From positions 124,001 through 188,000 of the forward strand of contig NZ_VRLT01000028.1 in NCBI RefSeq assembly GCF_008017835.1: a DNA stretch of 64,000 bases, read 5' to 3'. The position numbers and the translations under genes are program-made. The notes under the pieces were generated by a model. That model had not been told where the DNA came from. It worked only from the letters and a program-made list of their open reading frames with translations, and searched no databases. This DNA comes from Mesonia sp. HuA40. Lineage in GTDB: Bacteria > Bacteroidota > Bacteroidia > Flavobacteriales > Flavobacteriaceae. Positions 19,108 to 29,063 of the stretch are shown one piece after another. How positions within the stretch are numbered: position 1 is the stretch's first letter; the number at the start of each line of letters is the position of its first letter.

Positions 19108-20088
19108 TTACATGCCCAATAAGTAGGCGAAAATTAAGGGAGCTACGATGGTAGCATCGCTCTCGATGATATATTTCGGGGTATAAATATCGAGTTTACC
19201 CCAAGTGATTTTCTCGTTAGGCACAGCACCAGAGTATGAGCCATAGCTAGTGGTAGAATCTGAAATCTGGCAAAAATAACTCCAAAACGGAGTATCGGTT
19301 CGTTCTAAATCTTGGTAAAGCATTGGTACCACACAAATAGGAAAATCACCAGCAATACCTCCTCCTATTTGAAAAAAGCCAATACCATTAGACGCCTCTG
19401 GTTTTGTGTTTTCTGTATACCAATCGGCTAGGAAAGTCATATACTCGATTCCAGATTTTACGGTAGATGCTTTTAATTCACCTTTAACTACGTAGCTAGC
19501 AAAGATATTTCCCATAGTACTATCTTCCCAACCGGGTACCACTATAGGTAAATTTTTCTCTGCTGCGGCATACATCCAAGAATCTTTGATATCAATTTCA
19601 TAGTGTTCTTCTAAAACACCAGAAAGTAAAAGCTTGTACATATACTCGTGCGGAAAGTAGCGCTCGCCATTGGCCTCTGCATCCTTCCAAATTTTTACAA
19701 TATGCTCTTGAATACGTCTAAAAGCTTCTTCTTCGGGAATACAAGTATCGGTAACTCTATTGAGTCCTTTCTCAAGTAAATCCCATTCATCTTGCGGGGT
19801 TAAATCGCGATAATTAGGTACCCGTTTGTAATGTGAATGCGCCACTAAATTCATGATATCTTCTTCTAAATTAGCGCCGGTACAAGAGATGATATGCACT
19901 TTGTTTTGACGAATCATTTCGGCGAAGATTTTACCCAGTTCTGCCGTACTCATTGCCCCTGCTAAGGAAACTAACATCTTTGATCCCTGCTCGAGTTGCT
20001 TTTCATAACCTTTGGCGGCATCAACTAAACTAGCAGCATTAAAATGCAAGAAATATTTTTCTATAAATTGTGAAATAGGTTTATTCAT
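19108..20088 (-). CDS. Deoxyhypusine-synthase-family protein
   Basis: A 326-residue protein of the deoxyhypusine synthase family. It keeps the region ending ITWGKLDIYT, in which the Lys aligns with the catalytic Lys of the eukaryotic enzyme (sequence AVSWGKI there), and a Gly-rich GFFQIGGGIAGDFP. Bacteria lack the eIF5A substrate. Bacterial members near arginine decarboxylase and agmatinase are best explained as NAD-dependent aminobutyl-transferases making a polyamine such as homospermidine, or as modifiers of an unknown protein. It is the third gene of the reverse-strand speA-speB unit and lies 65 bases after speB. The product is inference. Confidence 0.85.
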   Translation of the reverse strand: MNKPISQFIEKYFLHFNAASLVDAAKGYEKQLEQGSKMLVSLAGAMSTAELGKIFAEMIRQNKVHIISCTGANLEEDIMNLVAHSHYKRVPNYRDLTPQDEWDLLEKGLNRVTDTCIPEEEAFRRIQEHIVKIWKDAEANGERYFPHEYMYKLLLSGVLEEHYEIDIKDSWMYAAAEKNLPIVVPGWEDSTMGNIFASYVVKGELKASTVKSGIEYMTFLADWYTENTKPEASNGIGFFQIGGGIAGDFPICVVPMLYQDLERTDTPFWSYFCQISDSTTSYGSYSGAVPNEKITWGKLDIYTPKYIIESDATIVAPLIFAYLLGM

Positions 20089-20153
20089 GGTGGTAATTTT
20101 TACACTAAAAAGTTTCTTAAAAGCTACTGCTTTACAGAATTATTTAGTTCATT

Positions 20154-21029
20154 TTAATATTCATCGGCTTCTCTCAGTTTAGAAGCATTAAATTTATAAC
20201 TCAGCATCTTATAATATAATTTTGCCGCTAAAAAGTCGGAAGCTTTATGATTTTCATTGGGGCAAAGTTCTACGATATCAAAACCGACTACATTTTTTGT
20301 TTTAAAAATCATCTTCAAAAAATCTAAGGTTTCATACCATAGTAATCCACCGGGCTCTGGGGTTCCTGTTGCAGGTAATATAGAAGGGTCAAAGGCATCT
20401 AGATCTATGGTGATAAAAACATTAGGAGTCATTTGCCCTATAGCGTCATCCATCCAGTCTTCGTACAAATCGTGAGCAAAATACACCCGAGTTTCGTCCA
20501 TGAACTCTTTTTCAGAAACATCCATCGATCGTATTCCTACTTGAATAAGGTTGGTGTTTTTACTGGCCTCGTGCAATGCACAAGCGTGATTACAACTTGA
20601 ACCATCATAACTTTTACGCAAATCGGCGTGAGCGTCGATTTGAACTACACTTAGCTCTTCAAAGCTTTCGCTGAAAGCACGAATACTACCAATAGACACC
20701 GAATGTTCCCCGCCAAAAAGCGTAACAAATTTATCTTGTTTCAAGTAGTTTTTTACCGTTTTATAAACGCTCTCGACCATTTTTTCTGGTGAAGAATTTT
20801 CTGAAACAGCAGGAGCTAAGTAAATACCTTGTTTATATACCTCACTTTGGGTTTCTATATCATATAGCTCCATATTCTCAGAAGCCTCCAAAAATGCAGC
20901 TGGACCTTTATCTGCACCTTTTTGCCAGGTACTGGTACCATCGTAAGGCACAGGTATTAATACCACTTTGGCATCATCTATACGTGCATATTTATCGGGA
21001 ATTCCCGCATAGTTTCTTTTAGTGCTCAT
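20154..21029 (-). CDS. speB: Agmatinase
   Basis: Hydrolyses agmatine to putrescine and urea, the second step after arginine decarboxylase. The 291-residue protein has the ureohydrolase metal motifs GGEHS (106-110), DAHAD (132-136) and TIDLDAFDPS (near 207-216), which supply the two-manganese site. PATGTPEPGG after the third motif also fits agmatinase. Its ATG overlaps the end of the arginine decarboxylase gene by 11 bases, so the two are translationally coupled. Confidence 0.93.
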   Translation of the reverse strand: MSTKRNYAGIPDKYARIDDAKVVLIPVPYDGTSTWQKGADKGPAAFLEASENMELYDIETQSEVYKQGIYLAPAVSENSSPEKMVESVYKTVKNYLKQDKFVTLFGGEHSVSIGSIRAFSESFEELSVVQIDAHADLRKSYDGSSCNHACALHEASKNTNLIQVGIRSMDVSEKEFMDETRVYFAHDLYEDWMDDAIGQMTPNVFITIDLDAFDPSILPATGTPEPGGLLWYETLDFLKMIFKTKNVVGFDIVELCPNENHKASDFLAAKLYYKMLSYKFNASKLREADEY

Positions 21030-22416
21030 AACCTAAAATTTTAAGTAAGTCTTCACTTTTTTGTTGTTCTTTAAAGAGTTGTGTAGAAAGACTGCCGTCT
21101 TTATTTTTTTGTATTAGCAGATGTTTGGGCGCCGGTATTAAACAATGTTGCAAACCGCCAAAACCCCCAATTGTTTCTTGATAAGCGCCGGTATTAAAAA
21201 ACCCAATATACAAAGGTTTTTCTCTATCATAGCGCGGTAAATAAATGGCATTCATATGCTGTTCTGAGTTGTAGTAATCATCAGAATCACAAGTTAGACC
21301 ACCTAAAAGCACCCGTTCATAGCGATCGTTCCACCGGTTGATGGGCAGCATAATAAAACGTTTATTAATGGCCCAAGAATCGGGTAAGGTGGTAATGAAT
21401 GATGAGTTAATCATATTCCACTTTTCGCGATCGTTTTGTTGTTTTTGATATAAAATCTCATAAATGGCGCCTCCACTTTCTCCAACAGTAAAACTGCCAA
21501 ACTCGGTAAAAATATGTGGCGGAGCTACATTTTCTTCTTCACAGAATAATTTAATTTGATTTATTACCTCATCGGCCATATAAGCATAATCATAATCAAA
21601 CCCAAGCGAATTTTTAATAGGAAACCCGCCTCCAATATTTAAGCTATCTAGCGTAGGACATATTTTCTTTAAACGCGTATACACACGCAAACATTTTTGA
21701 AGTTCATTCCAATAATAAGCGTTGTCACGGATACCTGTGTTGATGAAAAAATGAAGCATTTTAAGTTCTATTTGGTCATTATGCTTGATTTGATCTTCGT
21801 AAAACGGAACAATATTTTTATAACCAATACCTAGACGTGAAGTATAGAACTCAAATTTAGGTTCTTCTTCTGAAGCGATACGGATACCGATTTTAAAATC
21901 TTTATGCGTTTGATTGGTTAACAATGCTATCTCCTCATAATTATCGATTACTGGGATACAATTTTCATGTCCTTCATTAATCAACTGAGCGATGTTTTTA
22001 ATGTATTGATCGCGTTTAAAACCATTGCAAATTACATAGGTTTTTTCGTTGATTTTACCTTGCTTTTTCAAGTTTTGCACTATATCGATATCAAAAGCCG
22101 AGGAAGTCTCAATATGGATATCGTTGCGCAAAGCTTCGTGCAAAACGTGCTTAAAGTGCGAACTTTTGGTACAATAACAGTAATTATAACTCGCTGGGTA
22201 AGCGTGTTTCTCTATGGCACCATTGAACCAGCTTTTAGCTCGTTGAATGTTTTCTGAAATTTTAGGAAGATAGGTGAATTTTAAAGGAGCTCCGTACTCC
22301 TTGATTAAACCCATCAGATCTATTCCGTGGAACCGGAGTTGATCATTTTGCAATTGAAATTCATCTTGAGGAAAATCAAAAGTTTGTTCGATTAAATCGA
22401 TGTATTTTGTGTTCAT
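21019..22416 (-). CDS. speA: Arginine decarboxylase (PLP, alanine-racemase fold)
   Basis: Decarboxylates arginine to agmatine, starting polyamine synthesis. The 465-residue protein is the short Bacteroidota form, shorter than the ~630-residue enterobacterial SpeA. The PLP Lys is Lys84 in YNYCYCTKSSHF. IGGGFP is the phosphate-binding Gly-rich loop, and LGGLTCDSDDYY near the C-terminus is the CDSxD signature of PLP fold III decarboxylases. Ornithine/diaminopimelate-like activity is an alternative, but the agmatinase neighbour argues for arginine. The upstream 600 bases are AT-rich and probably hold its promoter. Confidence 0.9.
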   Translation of the reverse strand: MNTKYIDLIEQTFDFPQDEFQLQNDQLRFHGIDLMGLIKEYGAPLKFTYLPKISENIQRAKSWFNGAIEKHAYPASYNYCYCTKSSHFKHVLHEALRNDIHIETSSAFDIDIVQNLKKQGKINEKTYVICNGFKRDQYIKNIAQLINEGHENCIPVIDNYEEIALLTNQTHKDFKIGIRIASEEEPKFEFYTSRLGIGYKNIVPFYEDQIKHNDQIELKMLHFFINTGIRDNAYYWNELQKCLRVYTRLKKICPTLDSLNIGGGFPIKNSLGFDYDYAYMADEVINQIKLFCEEENVAPPHIFTEFGSFTVGESGGAIYEILYQKQQNDREKWNMINSSFITTLPDSWAINKRFIMLPINRWNDRYERVLLGGLTCDSDDYYNSEQHMNAIYLPRYDREKPLYIGFFNTGAYQETIGGFGGLQHCLIPAPKHLLIQKNKDGSLSTQLFKEQQKSEDLLKILGYEH

Positions 22417-23017
22417 TGAATGTGTAAAGGGTAAATCGTCAATATTTTAATTATTTAAATATATAAATACTATTGCAGAAATAAAAAAATAGTACGCTTA
22501 ACGAATTTTATCTTGTAAGAAATTAGAGCCTTATATCAGACGCGTTTATAAGTACAAATGGAATACTTTTTTATAAATAAAAAAACAGTGTAAATGTTAA
22601 AATTTAAATAATTTTATACACTCCAAAATCACCACGTAACACGCTTATAAATTTCTGTTTTTCAGCAAAGTAAACTATTGCTTTACATCAAAAACTTATT
22701 TCAATTTTTGAATATCTATAAACTTACTCATTTAAATAACCCAATTATCACATCACCGCTAAGGCATAAAAATTTAGCGTCGACAACTATTATAAAGCGA
22801 CAAAACAAGTATAGAGGAATGACTTGAATTAAATGACTTGAATTAGAGGTATCCAATTTAGTCAATAAATTATCTCTTTTTAATAAGTACAATGCAGTAG
22901 CTTTTTGTGGCGCCGGCTTACTTTAGCCAAAACTATTTCTATTCTAATAGGTTCGTTTAGGTTCACTTTGCAATTTGTACGTTTTTTACAAGGTAAACTA
23001 TACCCGTATAAAACGCT
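22417..23017. other. AT-rich intergenic region between speA and tRNA-Leu
   Basis: About 600 bases with no supported gene. It must contain the speA promoter on the minus strand; the best candidate there is TATATTTA in place of TAnnTTTG. A tandem near-repeat of GAATGACTTGAATTA / AATGACTTGAATTA is visible around 22818-22850. Nothing else was recognised. Confidence 0.5.
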
Positions 23018-23045
23018 GAAACCCCCTGTAAATACAAGGGGTTTC
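23018..23045 (-). terminator. Terminator after tRNA-Leu
   Basis: Stem GAAACCCC(T) / (A)GGGGTTTC read on the minus strand immediately downstream of the tRNA, followed by a short T-containing stretch. It fits a rho-independent terminator for the tRNA transcript. Confidence 0.7.
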
Positions 23046-23053
23046 GTCTTTTG

Positions 23054-23135
23054 TACTCAAGGCGGGAATCGAACCCGCACTTCCGAAGAAACTGGATTTT
23101 GAATCCAGCGCGTCTACCAGTTCCGCCACTTGAGC
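23054..23135 (-). tRNA. tRNA-Leu (anticodon CAA)
   Basis: On the minus strand the acceptor 5' strand GCTCAAG pairs with 3' CTTGAGT (one G-U pair), followed by discriminator A. The anticodon stem CTGGA/TCCAG encloses loop TTCAAAA, giving anticodon CAA, which reads UUG. The long variable arm TTTCTTCGGAAGT is the class II tRNA feature expected for leucine, and the T-arm is GCGGGTTCGATTCCCGC. CCA is not encoded. The 65-codon reading frame on the opposite strand (22905-23102) is an artefact of this gene. Confidence 0.95.
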
Positions 23136-23147
23136 AAAATGGATGCG

Positions 23148-23155
23148 CAAATTTA
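23148..23155 (-). promoter_or_regulatory. Promoter of tRNA-Leu
   Basis: Minus-strand TAAATTTG is a perfect -7 box 12 bases before the tRNA. A TTTG (23174-23177, complement) lies 18 bases further upstream as a -33 element. Confidence 0.6.
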
Positions 23156-23215
23156 AAACTTTTTTTTCATTTTCAAATAAACAAAAAGAATTCTTTTCAA
23201 CTAAAATAAAATCCT

Positions 23216-23223
23216 TAAATTTG
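23216..23223 (+). promoter_or_regulatory. Promoter -7 box of prs
   Basis: TAAATTTG fits TAnnTTTG exactly, with a leader of about 50 bases to the prs ATG. It is divergent from the tRNA-Leu promoter, 60 bases away. Confidence 0.5.
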
Positions 23224-23276
23224 CAACCTTATTATTCGCTGCTTCAAGCAGATAACTTAAAGAAAAATAAGCACTT

Positions 23277-24218
23277 ATGACACACGCGCTACCCGATGCA
23301 AAACTTTTTGCTTGCTCACAAAGCGAAACCTTAGCCAAAAAAATAGCTGAAGAATACGGAATTGAACTTGGTAATGTCATTACCTCAACCTATAGTGACG
23401 GTGAATTTCAACCTTCTTTTGAAGAGTCTGTACGAGGAGATCGTGTTTTTATAATCGGCTCTACTCATCCTGGCAGTGACCATCTTATGGAAATGCTCTT
23501 GATGCTCGATGCTGCAAAACGCGCTTCGGCAAGACATATTACGGCGGTATTACCTTATTTTGGTTGGGCAAGACAAGACCGAAAAGATAAACCACGGGTA
23601 CCAATTGCAGCTAAACTGGTTGCCAAAATGTTAGAAACCGCTGGTGCCACAAGAGTGATAACAATGGATCTTCACGCCGATCAAATTCAAGGTTTTTTCG
23701 AAAAACCTGTTGATCACCTCTTTGCCTCAACTGTTTTTCTACCTTATTTGCAAGATTTAAATTTGAAAAATCTAACCGTAGCTTCGCCAGATATGGGTGG
23801 ATCTAAAAGGGCTTATGCATATTCAAAAGCCCTAGAAAGCGATGTGGTAATTTGTTATAAACAACGAGCAAAAGCCAATGTGATTTCTCATATGGAGCTT
23901 ATTGGTGATGTTGAAGGTAAGAACGTTGTATTAGTAGACGATATGGTAGACACCGCCGGAACTTTAACCAAAGCAGCCGATGTGATGATTGAACGCGGTG
24001 CAATAAGCGTTCGTGCTATATGTACACACCCTATACTTTCGGGCAATGCATACGAGCGTATCGCCAACTCTAAATTAGAAGAATTAATTGTTACCGATTC
24101 TATTCCTCTAAAACAAGAATGCAAAAAAATAAAAGTTGTATCTTGCGCCCGCTTATTTGCCGATGTGATGAAAGCCGTTCACGAGAACAAATCCATCAGC
24201 TCAAAATTTTTAATGTAA
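23277..24218 (+). CDS. prs: Ribose-phosphate pyrophosphokinase
   Basis: Makes PRPP from ribose-5-phosphate and ATP for nucleotide, His and Trp synthesis. The 313-residue length is standard. It contains the SDGEFQPSFEESVRG segment, PYFGWARQDRKDKPR (flexible-loop and ATP-binding region), the divalent-cation motif VITMDLHADQIQGFF, and the PRPP-binding loop VVLVDDMVDTAGTL. The gene is followed 77 bases later by the L25 gene, a common neighbour in Bacteroidota, and they probably share a transcript. Confidence 0.97.
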   Translation: MTHALPDAKLFACSQSETLAKKIAEEYGIELGNVITSTYSDGEFQPSFEESVRGDRVFIIGSTHPGSDHLMEMLLMLDAAKRASARHITAVLPYFGWARQDRKDKPRVPIAAKLVAKMLETAGATRVITMDLHADQIQGFFEKPVDHLFASTVFLPYLQDLNLKNLTVASPDMGGSKRAYAYSKALESDVVICYKQRAKANVISHMELIGDVEGKNVVLVDDMVDTAGTLTKAADVMIERGAISVRAICTHPILSGNAYERIANSKLEELIVTDSIPLKQECKKIKVVSCARLFADVMKAVHENKSISSKFLM

Positions 24219-24295
24219 AAGCCTGTTCTAAATCTTCTTAAAGAAGATGGCTAAACTAGAACAACAATAAATATAATTAATTAAATTTTTTACAA

Positions 24296-24931
24296 ATGAA
24301 GTCAATTACGATCAACGGATCTAAAAGAGAAAGCGTAGGAAAAAAAGCTACTAAAGCCCTACGTAATGCTGGAGAGGTTCCTTGCGTATTATACGGAGGA
24401 GATCAACCTGTACATTTTTCAGCACCCACAATTGCGTTTAACAGTTTGGTTTACACTCCAGACGTTCATACTGTTGTTTTAGAACTAGATGGACAAAAGC
24501 ACAATGCGGTTTTACAAGACATTCAGTTTCACCCAGTAACCGATGAAATCTTACATATGGATTTCTATGAGTTTGGTGACGATCAAGAAATTACTATGGA
24601 GATTCCTGTACACTCTGAAGGAGTTGCTAAAGGAGTTAAAAATGGTGGTGTTTTACGTTTCAACTTACGTAGAATGCGTGTAAGAGGTTTAGCCAAAAAC
24701 TTACCTGATTATATCGTTGCTGACGTTACCCCATTAAAAATCGGAAACAAATTATATGTTACCGCGGTAACTTCTGATGATTACACCATTATGCACCCAG
24801 ATAACACGGTTATTTGCCAAGTGAGAACTTCTCGTAATGTGGTAGCTGGAGCTGATGAAGATGAAGATGAAGATGTACCTTCTACAGAAACCGATAAGGT
24901 AGGTGCTGCAGCTGCTTCTAACGACGATTAA
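24296..24931 (+). CDS. rplY: 50S ribosomal protein L25/general stress protein Ctc
   Basis: Binds 5S rRNA in the large subunit. The 211-residue form is the longer Ctc type, with an N-terminal L25 domain ([34 protein letters not shown]) and a C-terminal beta domain from about residue 97 ([20 protein letters not shown]). The tail ends with an acidic run, DEDEDEDVP, then Ala-rich residues. It is followed by a strong terminator. Confidence 0.95.
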   Translation: MKSITINGSKRESVGKKATKALRNAGEVPCVLYGGDQPVHFSAPTIAFNSLVYTPDVHTVVLELDGQKHNAVLQDIQFHPVTDEILHMDFYEFGDDQEITMEIPVHSEGVAKGVKNGGVLRFNLRRMRVRGLAKNLPDYIVADVTPLKIGNKLYVTAVTSDDYTIMHPDNTVICQVRTSRNVVAGADEDEDEDVPSTETDKVGAAAASNDD

Positions 24932-24952
24932 GCACTTTCTTTAAATAAATAG

Positions 24953-24985
24953 AAAGCACCTTATTTATCTAAGGTGCTTTTTTTT
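24953..24985 (+). terminator. Terminator after L25 gene
   Basis: Stem AAAGCACCTTA / TAAGGTGCTTT with a TTTATC loop, then a T-tract. It ends the prs-L25 unit. Confidence 0.9.
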
Positions 24986-25017
24986 ATTTTTATAGTTCCT
25001 ATTATAAAAATAAACCT

Positions 25018-25647
25018 ATGCTTGCCTTTTTTGGAAGAATACTTAACAATAAGAAAACGAAAAAAAAATCCGTAAAGGAAATGAAAAAGTCACTTATCGT
25101 AGGCCTTGGTAACCCTGGAATAAAATACGCCAATACCAGACATAATATTGGTTTTAAAATATTAGATCACCTGGCAGAACAAGAAAATTTAAGCTTCACC
25201 ACCGATAAATTAGGTGATATTTGCACCTACAAGTACAAAGGCCGACCCTTTGTCTTGCTTAAACCCAATACCTATATGAATTTAAGCGGTAAAGCAGTGC
25301 GCTATTGGCTGGAAAAAGAAAAAATAGATATCGAGAACCTTTTGGTAGTTACCGATGATTTAAATCTTGAGTTTGGTACAATTCGCATTAAAAGCAAAGG
25401 TAGTGATGGCGGTCATAACGGACTAAAAGACATTCAAGATAAACTAAATACCAGTAAATACAACCGCTTTAGGTTTGGAATAAGCGATAGTTTTTCTAAG
25501 GGTAAACAAATAGACTATGTCTTGGGCGAGTGGTCTCCTCAAGAACAAAAACATCTACCCGAACGCCTAGACCAAGCCGTAAAAGCCATACAGTCTTTTG
25601 GCACTACCACGCTAGCCAATACAATGAATGCTTTTAACAATAAATAG
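25018..25647 (+). CDS. pth: Peptidyl-tRNA hydrolase
   Basis: Releases peptides from stalled peptidyl-tRNA. The core starts LIVGLGNPGIKYANTRHNIGF, where the His of RHNIGF is catalytic and the Asn residues bind substrate. LLKPNTYMNLSG and SDGGHNGLKDIQ are further family motifs. The first ATG (25018) adds about 21 residues (MLAFFGRILNNKKTKKKSVKE) before the usual MKKSLIVGLGNPG. Similar short basic extensions occur in other flavobacterial Pth proteins, so I kept it; the ATG at 25081 is the alternative. Confidence 0.93.
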   Translation: MLAFFGRILNNKKTKKKSVKEMKKSLIVGLGNPGIKYANTRHNIGFKILDHLAEQENLSFTTDKLGDICTYKYKGRPFVLLKPNTYMNLSGKAVRYWLEKEKIDIENLLVVTDDLNLEFGTIRIKSKGSDGGHNGLKDIQDKLNTSKYNRFRFGISDSFSKGKQIDYVLGEWSPQEQKHLPERLDQAVKAIQSFGTTTLANTMNAFNNK

Positions 25648-25670
25648 CTTTTTCTTGCTGGTATAACAAA

Positions 25671-25712
25671 AAAAATCCGCTGCAGCGCATTAAGCTTTAG
25701 CGGATTTTTGTT
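25671..25712. terminator. Bidirectional terminator between pth and the protease gene
   Basis: Stem AAAAATCCGCT / AGCGGATTTTT with a 17-base loop. A/T runs on both sides let it serve pth (+) and the convergent metalloprotease gene (-). Confidence 0.85.
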
Positions 25713-25731
25713 TATTATAAATTTCACTATA

Positions 25732-28700
25732 TTAACGCACAATAATTTTTCTGTTTATAGTTTGATTATTGCTTGTACTCGCCTTTAAGAAATACACTCC
25801 GGTTTGAGCGGTTGGCAGGTTTACCTTAAAACCTGTCTGAGGATTCTCTTTAAAATCTCTTCTATAAATAAGCCTACCGGCAACATCATACACCTGAACT
25901 TTTAATGATCCTTCACCAGTATATTGTAGATTAAATGCTCCCTCATTAGGGTTAGGCCATACTTTGAATTGACGTGCCAAATCATTCTCATTCAAACCTA
26001 AAGTATTTACCACAACGGTATAATCTTCTACCTCACCGGTAAAACCTACGGCACAATCATTAGGATAGGCAAAGAATTCTGTAGATACACGCATAATTGT
26101 TGATCCTTCTACGGCGTCATTAGGCACAGTAATATTTATTGGCGAATTGGTACTTTGGCTAGCACCAACTACACCGCCAAGATCATATCTTTCATTCGCA
26201 TCAAAAACACAGTTTTGATTCCAATCTATATAAGCATACACTCCTGCAATAAAGTTTGATCCTCCGGCATCACCGCGAACACTTAGGGTGTAACTTTGTC
26301 CTTTGTCAACTTGAGTGGTCAGACTCGTAAAGTCGCTATAACCTCCAGATTTACCCGATACATTACTAATGGTATTAAAGTTTACCTCGGTAATGGCAAC
26401 TGGCGATTGGCTGTCGCCGGAAGACGGACAAATATCACAAGATTCTGTAGTAAAGCTATTGGCAGCAGAGTAAGAGAATGCTGCACAAGCATTGGTTGCT
26501 TTTACTCGCCAGTAGTAAGTTGTTTCGTTTTGACCGGCAAAGGTATAATTATTATCGCTTAAAGTCTCGTCTACCAATAAGGTAGTAAAATTAGCATCTT
26601 CTGCTATTTGCAATTGATAAGAAGAAGCATTACTCTCATTACTCCAAGTAAGCACGTTAGGAGTTTCTACATCAGTAGCGCCTTGTACAGGAGTGAGCAA
26701 AGTAGGTGTTACCGCATTGTTGTCATATACTCCTAGAACCAAAGGGTATTCTTGAGTTACCCCATTAGAGGTTGCTTTTACATTAAAAGTATATTCTCCC
26801 ACGCTTATACCACTCAAATTGCTCAATGCTAAATCAACTTGCGTGCCAGTGCTGGTCGCCGCGTTTGGAGTAAAAATAGCGGTAGCACCAGTTGGTAAAT
26901 TACTCACACTAAAGGTAGTATTTTGACTGTAACCATTAAAGGTGTTATAAGTAAAGGTGTAATTGGCTGTATTAGGCAAACAAACTTCTTGAAATAATGA
27001 ATTAAAAGCTAATACATAATCTACCTCTTGAATAGCAAAGCTATTGGTATTCACCGCATAAAAAATAGAGTTACTGGCCTTTACCATTAATCGGGCATTG
27101 GCAACATTTCCTACGTTAGGTACGGTTATTAAGGCATTTCCTGTATTAGGCTGGTTTTGTGCAATCACTTGATTAAAGTTTTGCCCGCCATCAATACTCA
27201 ATAGAATATCTACTTCGGTTGCCAAAACCGGTGCTACATCTGTATTAGCTACATCCCAAGTGATGGCTTGCGAGCTTCCTATATTCCAGGTTATCCCTGA
27301 TTGATTTTGAGAAGTTACCACAAACGGACCAGCGTTATTAGCTACGGTAACTTTCATCAAATCGGTATCGGTTTGCCCGATTCCATTGGCAAAGTTATTA
27401 GCATTATCTCGTACAGTAAGAGCAAAGTTCAACTCCCTACCCACAGAAGGGGTTACTTCCCAAGTTGGGGTTAAATTACCCGCAATTACCTCGCTCAATC
27501 TTGGCATATAACGTTTAGGAGATGAGGTAGGTAAAATAGACCGGTATAGCGGCCCATCTACCCAAGTAGGTTGAGGTTGCCCATTACCGGGTGCCGGCTC
27601 TGGATCATTTTGTGACCAGTTATAAGTAAGGCTTGCCGTACCGTCTACATCTGTAGCGCTACCTTCTAAAACAAAAGCAGTAGATTTTGGTATGGTATAG
27701 TCTGAACCTGCATCGGCTACAGGAGCAGTATTGGCCAAAGTTGTAATTTGCGCACAAGAGCTACTCGGACCGTTTTTTATATTATCGGCAATATCACGAA
27801 TATTCACATAATTAAAGTGGGCATCAGAGTTATTTTGAACATTAGGCGCACATATTCCTGCATAACCCATAATTGAGCTTCCACTTCCTGGCTCCACCTC
27901 GGTGGTTCCATCTCCACTACGACTACATATATTCATAGTATGATACCCACCGAATTGATGCCCCATTTCGTGGGCAACATAGTCGATATAAAAGGCATCA
28001 CCTACCGGATTATTACTACCAGTGTAAGCACTACCTTTTTGTCCGCTTACACAAACGCCGCCTATAAAACCCGCGTTACCACCACCCGTGGTATTGAAAT
28101 TGTGTCCGATATCATAATTGGCATTCCCTATGGTATTATCAATAGTATTTTGCGTGGTTTGATTAAATTCATTAGACCAAGGGTCTGCAGAGGTAGAACC
28201 AAAATAAATCAAAGCATCGTTATTGGGAATAAACTGTAAAGTAATAGCCAGATCTCGCTCATAAATCTCATTTACACGGTTAATACTCACAGCCATTTGG
28301 GCTTGAATATCAGCTTTTGCTGTAGCCGTACTAGTAGCAAAAATATTCCCGTATTCGGCTGTGCAAGAAAGCGCTAATCTATAAGTACGCAACTGGCTAT
28401 CATTGGCGGCCATAGTTTGTTGGTTTTCGCCGCGTACCAAAGTGGGTATTAACGGCTCATTATCCATTAAACAAGAAAAATCAGATACTTGCCCACTTAA
28501 AGCCTCCCGAGCAAAAACAATATAATGCTTTAGATCGGTGGTATATGGATCGATGTACATGGCCATACGTTTTCCCGATAAGCTCATTGCATGAAAACCC
28601 TGCGGGGTAACACTAAAACGCATACTTGCGGTAGGATCATCAATTCCCTTAGCTTTATATGTTCTTATTTGAGGATATTTTGCTTGAAGCTCTTCGGCCA

Positions 28701-28995
28701 TAATTGAAAACTCAACTACGCTAAATTGCTCCAATTCACCACTAGGCATAGGAAATTCTAGAATTAAAGGATCGGCTTGTTGCGTATGCTTCGGAGCTTT
28801 CTTTAATTTGTTTTTTAAAGCATCCCAATTTAATTGGTATAAAGTATAACCATCGGGTTGCGATTTTCGATTGATTTTTTCGAATTGACTAAGCTCTTCT
28901 TGGTTTACCTTGCTCCAGTAATTGGTTTGGGCAAACAAAGAAAAACTAAAAAAAATACAAAGTATGCTCAAAACATCTCGTAAATTTGCTTTCAT
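25732..28995 (-). CDS. Secreted reprolysin-like zinc metalloprotease with T9SS sorting domain
   Basis: A 1087-residue secreted protease. It has a signal peptide (VLSILCIFFSFSLFAQ), a propeptide region to about 190, and a metzincin catalytic domain containing HEMGHQFGGYH; His342, His346 and His352 bind zinc and Glu343 is catalytic. Beta-sandwich modules (Ig/fibronectin-like) follow, then a GEVEDY domain ending GEVEDYTVVVN. The last ~80 residues are a type A T9SS sorting domain (FKVWPNPNEGAFNLQY ... INRKIIVR), which directs export through the type IX system and cell-surface attachment or release. The target protein is unknown. Transcribed alone, ending at the terminator shared with pth. Confidence 0.93.
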   Translation of the reverse strand: MKANLRDVLSILCIFFSFSLFAQTNYWSKVNQEELSQFEKINRKSQPDGYTLYQLNWDALKNKLKKAPKHTQQADPLILEFPMPSGELEQFSVVEFSIMAEELQAKYPQIRTYKAKGIDDPTASMRFSVTPQGFHAMSLSGKRMAMYIDPYTTDLKHYIVFAREALSGQVSDFSCLMDNEPLIPTLVRGENQQTMAANDSQLRTYRLALSCTAEYGNIFATSTATAKADIQAQMAVSINRVNEIYERDLAITLQFIPNNDALIYFGSTSADPWSNEFNQTTQNTIDNTIGNANYDIGHNFNTTGGGNAGFIGGVCVSGQKGSAYTGSNNPVGDAFYIDYVAHEMGHQFGGYHTMNICSRSGDGTTEVEPGSGSSIMGYAGICAPNVQNNSDAHFNYVNIRDIADNIKNGPSSSCAQITTLANTAPVADAGSDYTIPKSTAFVLEGSATDVDGTASLTYNWSQNDPEPAPGNGQPQPTWVDGPLYRSILPTSSPKRYMPRLSEVIAGNLTPTWEVTPSVGRELNFALTVRDNANNFANGIGQTDTDLMKVTVANNAGPFVVTSQNQSGITWNIGSSQAITWDVANTDVAPVLATEVDILLSIDGGQNFNQVIAQNQPNTGNALITVPNVGNVANARLMVKASNSIFYAVNTNSFAIQEVDYVLAFNSLFQEVCLPNTANYTFTYNTFNGYSQNTTFSVSNLPTGATAIFTPNAATSTGTQVDLALSNLSGISVGEYTFNVKATSNGVTQEYPLVLGVYDNNAVTPTLLTPVQGATDVETPNVLTWSNESNASSYQLQIAEDANFTTLLVDETLSDNNYTFAGQNETTYYWRVKATNACAAFSYSAANSFTTESCDICPSSGDSQSPVAITEVNFNTISNVSGKSGGYSDFTSLTTQVDKGQSYTLSVRGDAGGSNFIAGVYAYIDWNQNCVFDANERYDLGGVVGASQSTNSPINITVPNDAVEGSTIMRVSTEFFAYPNDCAVGFTGEVEDYTVVVNTLGLNENDLARQFKVWPNPNEGAFNLQYTGEGSLKVQVYDVAGRLIYRRDFKENPQTGFKVNLPTAQTGVYFLKASTSNNQTINRKIIVR

Positions 28996-29063
28996 AGTTG
29001 TTTAATTTTGCGACTAATTTACAAGATAAGCAGCGTTAATTAAAACATATATTCTTTTTTATC

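Noticed and set aside
22905-23102. 65-codon reading frame opposite tRNA-Leu
   Set aside because: It runs through the tRNA gene and its terminator on the other strand, a well-known artefact.
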